DNA of 64,000 bases from Marsupella aquatica (lineage: Eukaryota; Marchantiophyta), in the NCBI GenBank assembly GCA_973895155.1, contig OZ316899.1:8556001-8620000 (forward strand), given 5' to 3'. Numbering within the stretch: the first letter of the stretch is position 1; each line of letters opens with the position of its first letter. This document shows positions 24,349-33,249 of this stretch, one piece after another. Position numbers and translations under genes: made by a program. The notes below the pieces were generated by a model, which made no database searches, was not told where the DNA came from, and was given only the letters and a program-made list of their open reading frames with translations.

Positions 24349-25027
24349 GAGAGATCGAAACTGCCCAATAGGTCGTCGTTCAATATAACGGTTATTCCCT
24401 ATTTTGTCTTTTTCCAATGGATATTTTAGTTGTTTTATTGAGACTTTGTTGGTTAGCGCCGGGCGCTGGTTCTAGGAAACCGGATATTCATTGCTTCATT
24501 ATGTACGTGCATTGTGGAAGAATGACCTCTTGTTTTATTTAAAATGTGTAAGTTGATTAAATTGTCTACTGTCTTCAAAGCCTCGAGGATGTGATTTGTC
24601 ATTTGTTTGTGACGTTACAAGGTCCATTTAATCAACTCCTTTAGATTGGGTTCATTTGGACTCCACGATTGACATGTGCTATGGTGGGTCCCACTCTAAG
24701 GGTCACTATTTGGCGATGAAAATAGATTGATTTGCATGAATGTTTCTTTAGGCACACTCCTAATACCATGTTTTTTATCTTCTACAATAAATTGTTGTGT
24801 CAATGGAGGATTGATAGTACACTTCATCCATCGGATGGCACAAAATAATTGTTTGTTTTAAACTTTATTGCCCCCCGAAAAATTATGCCATTAGAGTGGT
24901 GGATATGCACCTTAGAGTGGTGGATATGCACGTTATGGTTCAGGAAAAACTGGTAACAGGGACAAGCTTATTGGTAACAGGTACAATTTCCCTGTTAACA
25001 AAAAATAAACCCCTGGTAACAGGTTTT
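24349..25027. other. right non-coding arm of the 11-kb element
   Basis: AT-rich with no supported gene. It contains one GC palindrome at 24,453-24,470 just after the transposase stop, a 20-base tandem duplication (ttagagtggtggatatgcac) at about 24,892-24,930, and TGGTAACAGG subterminal repeats from 24,950. Confidence 0.6.
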
Positions 25028-25061
25028 CTGTTTTCTGTTTTCTGTCGTGGCTATCATACCC
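25028..25061 (-). repeat. right terminal inverted repeat of the 11-kb element
   Basis: Read inward this is GGGTATGATAGCCACGACAG, then AAAACAG repeats. It aligns with the left end with a few mismatches and one extra base before ACGACA. TGGTAACAGG repeats lie just inside, at about 24,951, 24,972 and 25,013. Confidence 0.85.
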
Positions 25062-25070
25062 AAAACAAGG
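25062..25070 (+). repeat. 9-bp target site duplication, right
   Basis: AAAACAAGG, identical to 13,797-13,805. The B-family sequence resumes immediately after it (GGGATCGG). Confidence 0.9.
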
Positions 25071-25181
25071 GGGATCGGAACGTGATAAAGCAAAACGGGA
25101 CAACCAAAATGTTCACTCTTCGCAAGAGAAGTCAGGTGGTCAGGGAGAGGAGCAAGGGAGGAGGGAGCTAGGAGGGAGGAG

Positions 25182-25393
25182 GGAGGAATCTATTGGTTTC
25201 CTCTCTATTCGTAACAATTCTTTATTTAGGAGGCTGGTATTTTCCCATACCATTTTTTTTGAATTCAATTAATGTAGAATGGAATCCCATTGTACATGGA
25301 ATTATGGACGTTACCCATATATTATTAGGAATAATGATCACAATAGTTAAAGCGTATTCATTTCTGTTCATTTGTATAGTGACGAGATGGACT
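25182..25393 (+). pseudogene. ndhA: plastid ndhA fragment inserted in nuclear DNA
   Basis: An AT-rich stretch of about 210 bases absent from the otherwise matching B2 sequence at 59,590. In the plus frame it reads SLFVTILYLGGWYFPIPFF ... GIMITIVKAYSFLFICIVTRWTL. This is the characteristic late-middle part of the plastid NADH dehydrogenase subunit A (ndhA; homologous to respiratory subunit 1), including the conserved TRWTL end. It contains hydrophobic membrane segments and begins and ends mid-gene. It interrupts the coding exon of the B1 minus-strand gene. Mitochondrial nad1 is less likely from the wording of the motifs. Confidence 0.75.
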
Positions 25394-25395
25394 CT

Positions 25396-26420
25396 TACAA
25401 ACTCGGCCTTCAATCGATTGGAGCCGCCTTGCCCCATCCGGTGAGTCACAATGGGCCTCTCTTCTACTCGCTTCAATGCTACTATGATGTTTGCAGGAGG
25501 TTTTTGAAGTCTTGCTGCTTGAGCTGCCCACTGTCAAAGGTTCAGTTGGAGGGGGGCCATGTCAATATCCTCCCTGGCAACTCGCTTTTCTTCTGCAATC
25601 CTGATTTCGTTGTCCGAATGTCGTCTCTTTAGCCAGGCTCAAATAGAGAGCTCCTCCTCAAGCCAAGCTGTCCATGCATCCTGGGGAATCACATCTGGAC
25701 ACTGGTGCTCCCTGACCACCTCTGCATCTATTGGCAAATCAGTAAGGTAATCCCTCATCTTCTCCCGCACATGATTCCTTGCATCTGAAACAGAGGCTGA
25801 AATTCGACTGTTTAGAAATCTGTCTTCAAGTTGGGCTCTGTTCTTGAATCTTTCTTTGATCTGCTCCCCAACCCTGGTCCTCTCCTCCTCTGTTTTCTTA
25901 CCCCAGTAGTCTAGTGGCCCAAAATTTGCCCTCACAACCTGCAAGAATTGGCTGCGGAACAAATTGTAGCTCCTAGGCATTGGAGCCCCACCTGAATTGA
26001 TAGCCAGCTCAGGTTGCAAAGCCCTCTCAGCCTCCCTTTGCCTTTGCTCCTCAACTCGCAGCCTCTCTGCCTCCTAGCCTCTCTTCAAAGCTTTTTCTCC
26101 CTTTTCCGAGGAGAGAGAGCCTCCTCACCATTTGCCCTAGCCCTCTCCGCCTCCTTTCTCTTCTTCCTCACCTCTTTCTCTGCTGCGAGGCCTGCTGCAG
26201 CAGCCTTCTCTGCCTCACCTTTTGAGGCATCAAGCAAAACCTGAAGCACCGGGACTACTCTTGCTGCATCCTCCACGGAAAGCCCTGCCTTGGCCACAAA
26301 CAACTCCCTCATTATCTCCTCATATGGCCGGGATGGCCCAGCCCCGTCTCCCCCATCACCCGATCCTCCTCCCCCACCATCTCTCCTCCTTCCCGAGCTC
26401 CTCCCCTCTCGGCCTTAGAA
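25396..26420 (-). pseudogene. CACTA-B second transposon gene, 5' exons (B1)
   Basis: Reads on the minus strand from about 26,312 (MRELFVAKAGLSVEDAARV) through a basic Ala/Glu/Lys/Arg coiled-coil stretch. It continues into a segment with NLFRSQFLQVV, LDYWGKK and WTAWLEEELS (26,019-25,639), and into MKRVEERPIVTHRMGQGG near 25,476. Several frame changes and stops break it, and the plastid insert lies inside its end. The layout (long helical N-terminal part, then an acidic and Pro-rich C-terminus at 13,380-12,746) fits a TNPA/Ptta-type partner of TNP2, which in Spm binds subterminal repeats. B2 has the same gene at 60,511-58,411. Confidence 0.5.
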
Positions 26421-26439
26421 AATTTTCTGAAATGACTGA

Positions 26440-27386
26440 TGTGCAAAGGAAGCCCCGTAGTGTGCGCCTTCGCAAGCGCATCGGGATTTACGGATTTCAA
26501 ATTTTGAATCAAGTCCGATTGTTTCTGCTTCGGAACGTCCGTAGCGTATAGTATTGAATGTCAAATCGGACCTTCCGATGCGTGTTGCATCGGACCCCTC
26601 CTCCGGCTCGTTATTCCTCGCTTTTACGAAGTGTGATACGTTGGAAACGGTATTGGACCCCTCGTGTAATGTTATCGGATAGGGGGTTAAGTAGGGCTTA
26701 TGTAGGGGTCATGTAGGTGTATGTGGGAAGGACCGGTTGTATTAACATTTAATCGTCATGTATGTTTGAATCAGGTTTTATAGGGCCATACATGTAGACA
26801 CATACCGCAGGGGGTTGGCAACGGTGTCGTGGATGTGATATATCGACCTTCTTGCAATTTTGGGGTTTGTACCTGAATCCATATTTTTTTGTGATATACT
26901 TTGGTTATCCATGTTCAATTTGCTAATATTCGTCTTTGGGTTTGATGTGCAGTATCTTGGTTTTGAAGGGGTGGTTAAGTTTTTGTAGGGTGTTAGCTAG
27001 GTAGGTTATTTTGCAATGCACTATGCACAGTGTGAGACCGCGCATCCAAAAGGTATGATGCCCCATCCATTTATTCCTTGGTCCTTTAGGCTATTTCAGG
27101 TTTGGCATGCAAGTTTTTATCATATGTGCTTGAGCTTGTTTTCGGCAATTGTAGATCATGCATGCTCATTATGAAAATGTCCACCTTGCAGAGATTTTGG
27201 ATATCCCCACACTTTGTGTGTAGAGAATACGGCCTAGTAGGCACGGCAGAGCGCGGGTATCATTGAGGTATAGCAAGTGTTGTATATATGTCTCTCATTC
27301 AATTGTTTTTCTAGACATAAATATTTGTCTTGCTGGTTTTTTTCTTTCATCCAACATATTGTCATGGTTGTATGATATATATGCAG
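26440..27386. promoter_or_regulatory. divergent spacer of CACTA-B1 with ATCGGA repeats
   Basis: The spacer between the minus-strand second gene and the plus-strand SET gene. It holds a second, internal group of ATCGGA/TCCGAT-type motifs at about 26,460-26,690 (for example ggaccttccgatgcg, gttatcggata), then AT-rich sequence without a gene. It matches B2 at 60,650-61,588. It probably contains both promoters; no TATA box can be assigned with confidence. Confidence 0.45.
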
Positions 27387-28686
27387 ATGTCTGCTTCCGA
27401 TAGTTCCACATCGGATTCAGACTCAGACACGAGCTCGTCTGAGGAGGAGGTTCCTCCACCCCCTCCTCCAGACCAACCTCGTGCTCGACCACTAGGGTCC
27501 ATACCTTGTTGGTGTGTGAGATGTAAGGGACTTGTGGTTCAACATGCCTAGGAGACTTGTGAGCACATCGAAAACTATGGTCGCCATGAGGGTGATACAC
27601 CAGGGTATTTGCCTAGCTAGGTAATAAATACGTCCCTCCTTCATTCCATGAAATTCCAATAATTAGTCCACAAATGCTGAATTACTTTACATCTAAACAA
27701 CAATTCATGTATTGATTTGTGTCAAATCATTGTTTGTTGAAATAGGTGCCTCGTAGACCCCCACCTCCTCTGGTTGATAATGCTATGTGGTTGGAAGGGT
27801 TTCTAGCAAGGGCTAGTGAGTTGCTTGCATCTGCCCTTGCCCATCCACCTCTTAGTCCCCCTGCTCCTATCCCCACACATGCGCATGTAGACGAGGATGC
27901 ACCGGTCTCTCGACCCGAGGAAATGGATACTAGGGTCCTACGTACACGTTCACGGTCTCGCAGACGTAGATGACAATATGAACCAGTGGAGCAAGTAGAG
28001 AATCGGGAGGAGGCGTTACGTAGTGATCGACCACCCGGAAATGGAGATTATATTTGTGTTGAGGGCCGGTTTGGACTATCTTATCTCACTGGTAGGGCTA
28101 ATGATGTTTGGAAGGACTTTTCTCCTAGTCTCTTCAAATTTCCAGATTTCATTCATACTGATGAACCAGTTGACATATGGGGTCGGCCTTGGATAGTGAA
28201 GGCATCCTCTATTGGTGCTGATATAGGATATGGTCTATATGCTTTGGAGGACATTGTGGTCCCTCCAAAGCCATGGAGACGTGGATATGACGGAGAGCAC
28301 CTTTTCCCTTACATTGGGGCTGTATATAATGCAAAGAGTTGGAAGACTTTGTTGCGTCAACACCCAGGGGGGTGTACGCCTTGAGGATGGACTCAGACCC
28401 AGATGAGGTTTTGACTAGGCCGTGGCATTGTAGGATGATTGATGGTGACCCTATTCGGAATGGTAATTTAGCAGGGTACATCAATAGTACAACGGGTAGA
28501 GGTAGAGATTTTGAGGCTAATGTAGAGTGGATCCAAATTTTTGGCCCTCCTAGAGATCCGTATTTTGTGAAACATATGGATGACCATATCATGACAGTAG
28601 CCATTAGGACTATTAGAGCCGGTGAGGAGATATTGTGTGAGTATGAGTGGGACGCCCCAAAATTGTCCCTACGTTGCCGTCCATGA
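27387..28686 (+). pseudogene. SET-domain gene carried by CACTA-B1 (broken)
   Basis: Start ATG 27,387 after the spacer. Exon 1 is a Ser/Asp-rich stretch, a Pro run and CWCVRCKG. An intron at 27,621-27,745 (GTAATA donor, AATAG acceptor) precedes exon 2. A SET domain follows: ASSIGADIGYGLYA and LFPYIGAVYN (28,200-28,330), then NLAGYINSTTG, ANVEWI and IRAGEEILCEYEW (28,470-28,665). These are the GxG, the N-region and the ExxxxY parts of a protein-lysine methyltransferase fold; the usual NHSC is replaced by YINSTTG. Lesions: TAG at 27,549 and at 27,618, TGA at 27,971, and one extra G in a G6 run near 28,368 that splits the SET domain into two frames. The last two are shared with B2. SET catalysis on histones is known for the family, not shown here. 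Confidence 0.72.
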
Positions 28687-28776
28687 TAGTATGTTGGACT
28701 TACATGCATGTAAATCTTACATTGAATTAATGAGATTCATGATGATTTATATATATATATTGATGATTGTAATGAG

Positions 28777-31309
28777 ATGGTATGGCACTCAAAGAATCAT
28801 TTTGATATGGCTATGAACTCTAGTGCCATGCGGATGATGGTTGACTCTCCTGCCAATCGATTTGTTGAGGGCAGATGGGGGGAGTTCAGCACTGAACCAC
28901 GACATGTTCGACTTGGCTTGGCAGCTGATGGTATCAGCCCTTTTGCATTGGCGGGTAAAGCAAAACCATATTCAGTATGGCCAGTAGTTTTGACTAACTA
29001 CAATATCCCTCCATGGATGGCCATGAAGAAAGGTCATTTACTGCTCTCCATGATCATCCCGGGTCCTAAGCAAGTAAAAAAGATTGACATCTACTTGCAA
29101 CCATTGATTGATGAGCTTTTGCAACTGTGGAGAGGAGTGGATTGTTATGATGGACATCGCAATACAGGAGGTGTACCTTGCGCATTTACCCTCAAGGCCA
29201 TCCTTATGTGGACCATGCATGACCTACCAGGTATGACCTGATAAACCTTAGCTTATTTCCTTGATGTACTACCTTAAATTTAGTGTGCATTAACCTTATT
29301 TCATAATTGGCTGGTTGTATATGGGCTTGGTACAGGGTTTGGGTATATCTCTGGATTGCAAACATCAGGCTATCGAGCTTGCCCTTCATGCGGACCGGAT
29401 TTGGAGGGAGTGGCAAGACGCAAGTCAAGTACTTTGCGTAAGATAGTTTACATTGGTCATACCAAATATCTTCCAGCAGACCATCCTGGCTTGGAGGAGT
29501 GATCATTTCTTGTATGACACTGATGAGGGCCAACCTGATACTCGTCCTCAACCTCAGCGAAAGGATCCAACATATTGGAGAGAGGTATGGGAGAGAGTTC
29601 AAGACCCTGATGATCCATTACAGTTTCTCCGATGTGGCATGACCCGTTTATCTGCATTGTCACAGTTGCCATATTGGTCAGAGATGCCTATTAATCACTT
29701 GTTGGATGCGATGCGCATTGAGGGAAATGTGGGGAGATCATTGATCCATCATCTATATGGGGAGAAGAACCACAATTGGAGAGAGAGTTGTGAGGAGATG
29801 GGGATGCATGGTCTTTTGGGGTTTTTGCCATCTTTGGACCCCCCTGGTGATCCCCCTAGCATCCATCCTCCTTGGGTTTTGACCAGGGCAGAGCGCATAG
29901 AGTTTTGCAGACGGATTGGGTCAATGAGGTTTCCCACGGGTTATGGTGCCAATCTTCGTAAGGCATTTGGGGGGGATGATTCTCCAAAATGGCCATCGTA
30001 CCTGAAAACACATGATTATCATCGGTTACTAGAACATGTCATTCCAGTTGCGATTATTGGATTGGGTAGTGAGGAACTTCGTGATGCTCTTTGGTCATTG
30101 GGCAAGTTTTTGAGATGGGTATGTCAGAAGGAGGTACTAGAGGATGACATTGCTGCGATGGAGATATTTGGAGTAGAGGTTGTTTGCAAGTTGGAGAAGG
30201 CACTTCCACCCTCATTCTTTGATGGTCAGGTTCATTTCCTCATACATTTAGTGCGTGAGGTAGCAATTGCAGGCCCGGTACATTGTCGATGGATGTATTG
30301 GGTAGAGCGTTACATGGGGGTGATAAAGTCATATGTCTCTAATCGGGCTAGGGTGGAAGGTAGCATTGCAGAGCGTCATCTTGGAGCAGAGAGTATGTTT
30401 TATTGTACAAACATAGTTGCCACACTAGATCCAAGGGCACCTAGGGGATGGATAGATGAGGCAGCACGAGAGGCAGACTATGAGGATGATAGACTCACTG
30501 GGGCATCAGGAGAGCGTGGCTTAGGCTCAGCAGAGCGTTTGCAACTTACAACATTTATGTTGTATAACTCACCAGAGGTTGTAGGGGAGTGGACAACATT
30601 TTATGAGGAGGAGAAGCAAAATAGTCAACGACCACGGTTGTTTCCCAAGTTTCACCCATACATGAAATCAAAGTTGTTAGAAGTGGATGCCTTGGTGGGT
30701 ACCGGAGACAGTATATTACATTACCCACAAGTGACTGATAAGCTTCGTACCTTGGTTCATGGTCCACTGCTTAAAGTTACGACTCAGACGGCAATGTGGT
30801 CAAAGGGGAGACATTTCCGTGTGGAACGACTTGATGAGAAGAGAGCATCTACACAAGATTGTGGGGTGATGGGTTGGTTCACCTAGGATTCCCAGAGTAG
30901 CACGTCGAACATGAACCCCATTCGCTCCACCGTGGCCCATTATGGGAAGATTGATGAGATCCTGACAGTGAAGTACCATGCACATACTACTTTGGAGGAG
31001 GTGGTATTTAAGTGCAAATGGTTCAAGATGAATCTTGTAGGCAACAATCGAACATGTGAAGATGATGCGTGCGGATTTACCCGTTTGAAGACATCTGCAA
31101 ATAGTGTCATTAGTTCCAATTGGAGGTCCTCAGATCCCTTTGCCTTCCCACATCACCTTGAGCAATGCTTTTACCTACCCTATCCAGATGACCCACATTG
31201 GTCCATTGTCATGCCTTATATCCCTAGATCACCGGCTATAGTCCAAGAGAGACCCAATGTCGTTGTAGTGGAAGACAACGACATCCCCGACCCTCCACAA
31301 GCTAGTTAG
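28777..31309 (+). pseudogene. TNP2: TNP2-type CACTA transposase, truncated (B1)
   Basis: Transposase of the En/Spm TNP2 (Transposase_21) family. The first segment (28,777-29,241) has LGLAADGISPFALAGK, PVVLTNYNIPPWM and IYLQPLIDELLQLW. A short intron follows (about 29,230-29,337), then YRACPSC and KYLPADHP, a frame slip near 29,490, and a long frame 29,453-30,886. That frame carries KTHDYHRLLEH and a DUF4218 region (FFDGQVHFLIHLVREV ... WMYWVERYMGVIKSY). After an in-frame TAG at 30,884-30,886 a DUF4216-like end continues to 31,309. Relative to B2, 752 bp encoding the N-terminal zinc-ribbon region is deleted at 28,775, so this copy cannot encode a full transposase. Confidence 0.85.
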
Positions 31310-31514
31310 TATATTTTGTATGTAGCTAGGCCCCCCCCCCAACCACACCACCTTCATGTTTTTTTTAATTGGCAATATAAAAGTTGGCATCATTACTTCT
31401 TTAATTGTCATGGTATGCACATGCCCAAAATCTCTTGGTTATATATAGAAGTGTCCTTACCTTATATACCCTTCCTAAGAATCCCCCCGCCTTATGTCCC
31501 ATTGACTGTCCCAT

Positions 31515-32059
31515 GAAAAAGCCATCGGATTTCCATCGCACCTTCTAAAAACAGAAACCAGACCGATACTCCCAACTACGGACTATTCCATATAAAACCC
31601 ATCGGACATACATTTCCGATCCTCTCCACAACTGACACCTTCTCCTCCTTTGTTGACGAGATATCCGATCCAACATCCGATGGACAATGTCCGACATCAT
31701 TTTTTACGCACAAACTATCCGACCCTAAACCCAACGGACACAAATATCCGATGCATTCCGTGACGGTCCTAGTCCGATACAACTACCAACGCAAACATCT
31801 TGCGATGCATTAAGGTTCGGACCAATTATGCGGTCATGGCGATATAGTTTCCAATATGTTTAGTGTCGGATACTGTCCGATAGTAGTATGATGGGACAGT
31901 GTATGCGATGGGTTTTACATTGGAATATGTAGGTCCGATGGTATCAGGATCGGAAAATACGTTGCGGGGCATATCGGATATTGTCCGAAGTGTTCGGCAT
32001 GGGATGAGTGACGTTTGGGTCAAAAGGAGTATCGGAAAACAGCCAAAAATGTACTAGTG
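31515..32059. repeat. right subterminal repeats and terminus of CACTA-B1
   Basis: About twenty TCCGAT/ATCGGA or close variants (tccgac, atcggac) in 540 bases, ending at CTAGTG (32,054-32,059). The inward reading CACTAGTACATTTTTGGCT is the terminal inverted repeat. TCA at 32,060-32,062 would be the 3-bp target duplication; its partner is lost with the left end. Confidence 0.75.
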
Positions 32060-32326
32060 TCAATGAATTAATGGGCCATGTGATAACCTGAAAAATGTGA
32101 TTTATGTCTGACTTATTTGTCTCAACCACTATCATAGCCTATTTAGGATGTATAAATTACAACCCTTATCACACTGCTTCATACCAATCCTATTTGAAAA
32201 ATTCCTGTTTTACATGTCACGACTATTGTATGTGATTCAAATGCATGAAGTGTTGTTGCAGATCTCCTTTGGTGAATCATAGCCACAAAATTGAGGTGTT
32301 GGTGGAGCAATTGTACTAGGGGATCA

Positions 32327-32692
32327 GTTTTGTGTGGGGTATTTACAAACGACAGGAAACAACAAATAGTAACAGGAAACAGAAACTGGTAACAGGAAAA
32401 TGAGTGGTAATTTTTTTGGAAATTTTTTTGAAATTTTTTTTGAAATTTTTTTTGAAGTTTGTTTTTTTTTGAATTTTTTTTTTTTGCTAGCGCTGGTAAT
32501 GCTAGCGCCCAAAGCTAGCCAAAAAATGTTATAATTTAATTTTTTTTGGAAAATTTGACGTTTTAGAAAATATTTTGACATTGTTATTTTTCCTGGTAAC
32601 AGTAAATTTTTGCTGGTAACAGGAAAATTTTTACTGGTACCAGTAAGCCTGTTTCCTGTTTACTGTCACGCATGCCATACCCGTTTTGTGTG
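32327..32692. mobile_element. 346-bp miniature relative of the 11-kb element
   Basis: The element spans 32,337-32,682 and is flanked by GTTTTGTGTG on both sides (32,327-32,336 and 32,683-32,692; 9 or 10 bp). The left end GGGTATTTACAAACGACA matches the 11-kb element; the right end, read inward, is GGGTATGGCATGCGTGACAG. Inside are CTGGTAACAGG repeats, T-rich homopolymers and a decayed GC-palindrome region (gctagcgctgg, gctagcgccc, about 32,486-32,520). The empty site is visible in A2 on the minus strand near 49,160 (gatcagtttttagtgtggctc). It has no coding capacity, so it would depend on the larger element for movement. Confidence 0.85.
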
Positions 32693-32865
32693 TGGGCTCA
32701 ACAAACCAAAAGTATGTTTGCTCTGCATCCTTGTGTGACCATTCCAATTCATTGTAGTAGCAAATGCCTTTGTACCTTAAATGCTAAATTTTACTTTTTG
32801 TGCAGTCTCCTAAAATGTATTGCCTGTACCATCTCTTAATTGTATTGTCTGTCTCATGCATAGGC

Positions 32866-33249
32866 ATGGCACGCCCCAAAATTCCAGCAAAAAAGCGTGT
32901 GATAGAGGTGAGCAACACAAGTGTACCTGGGCCACATGTTACTAACTTCTCCGCAAGTCAGATTTTCCAGAAGGCAACTCATTGTTGTGCCATTTGTGAC
33001 AATGGCGGGAGCTTGGTCATCTGTGAGGGCCCTTGCATGAGGCATTTCCACCTCAACCCGGAGTCTGACCTTGCTGTAGAAAACAACTGTCCAGGGGTGG
33101 GCCTCCCCTCAACACACCAAGGAGACTGGATGTGCACTGATTGTTTGGAGAAGCAAGCTAAGTGTGCACAGTGTGGGAAGTTGGGGTCCTATGAGGGCTC
33201 TGTTGATGCTGACCAGATGTTAGGAAATGTCCAGACCGTTTTTGTGTGA
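32866..33249 (+). pseudogene. EDM2-like PHD protein fragment (A1 copy)
   Basis: Starts MARPKIPAKK at ATG 32,866, or continues from an upstream exon, since a catag acceptor lies just before it. It carries a PHD-type cysteine pattern, HCCAICDNGGSLVICEGPCMRHFH, then WMCTDCLEKQAKCAQCGKLG. It is the counterpart of 48,979-48,299 in A2. A one-base deletion near 33,210 (gctgaccagatg versus gctccaccacttg) shifts the frame to an early stop. The homologous sequence continues to about 33,375, where gypsy DNA cuts it off. Confidence 0.75.

Larger units (their letters stand above)
14242..24470. repeat. 16-copy quasi-palindrome family TAGCGCCNGGCGCTA
   Basis: Copies begin near 14,242, 14,365, 14,467, 15,393, 15,499, 17,293, 17,385, 18,815, 19,898, 19,961, 20,106, 20,241, 20,304, 22,630, 22,761 and 24,453. 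The core is AGCGCC-N-GGCGCT with a variable centre. Flanks are usually CT/AG (giving CTAGCGCC...GGCGCTAG) or CC/GG. Deviant copies differ mostly by single transitions (GCGTC, GCACC, GCTCG, GACGCT). None lies in a coding exon; all are in introns, intergenic spacers or 3' flanks of this one element. Elsewhere only a decayed form appears, inside its miniature relative at about 32,486-32,520. Each arm contains GCGC. They look like protein-binding or modification sites belonging to the element. Confidence 0.92.
13806..25061. mobile_element. 11.26-kb Mutator-like element with ParB-methylase cargo
   Basis: A complete DNA transposon of 11,256 bp bounded by a 9-bp duplication. Left end GGGAATTTACAAACGACA; right end, read inward, GGGTATGATAGCCACGACAG. 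Both are followed by AAACAG repeats, giving an imperfect inverted repeat of about 33 bp. Subterminal TGGTAACAGG/CTGTTACCAG repeats follow. It has two divergent gene units: minus-strand genes at 14,514-14,975 and 15,547-19,671, and a plus-strand SWIM-finger transposase at 20,599-24,348. Sixteen copies of a GC-rich quasi-palindrome lie between and within them, outside exons. The 9-bp duplication, MULE-like transposase and SWIM finger place it in or near the Mutator superfamily; KDZ/Zisupton elements (SWIM finger, 8-bp duplication) are the main alternative. Confidence 0.88.
11699..32059 (+). mobile_element. CACTA family B, copy B1 (5'-truncated, interrupted)
   Basis: The right end is CTAGTG at 32,054-32,059. 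Read inward on the minus strand it is CACTAGTACATTTTTGGC, a typical CACTA terminus. Inside, the order matches copy B2 (57,289-64,000): dense TCCGAT/ATCGGA repeats, a minus-strand second transposon gene, then plus-strand SET and TNP2 genes. No CACTA terminus is present on the left, where the sequence starts abruptly after gypsy DNA at 11,698, later than the start of B2, so the 5' end is lost. The copy is split by the Mutator-like element (13,806-25,061) and by a plastid DNA insert (25,182-25,393). Relative to B2 it also lacks 752 bp inside TNP2. Confidence 0.85.

Noticed and set aside
14242-24470. Regularly repeated palindromes as a CRISPR array
   Set aside because: Copies are 50 to 1,800 bases apart, lie in introns and spacers of a eukaryotic-type transposon, and have no uniform spacers.
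24896-25171. 91-codon plus frame spanning the right end of the 11-kb element
   Set aside because: It crosses the element boundary and the target duplication, so it cannot be an ancestral gene.
28209-28709. 166-codon minus-strand frames at 28,209-28,709 and 62,411-62,911
   Set aside because: Antisense to the SET domain, which has recognisable family motifs on the plus strand.
28749-28765. (AT)n run near 28,750 and 62,950 as a functional site
   Set aside because: A simple microsatellite differing by two repeat units between copies; no other signal.
32400-32480. T-rich homopolymer runs as a retroposon poly-A tail
   Set aside because: They lie inside the 346-bp element, well away from its ends, which are proper inverted repeats.
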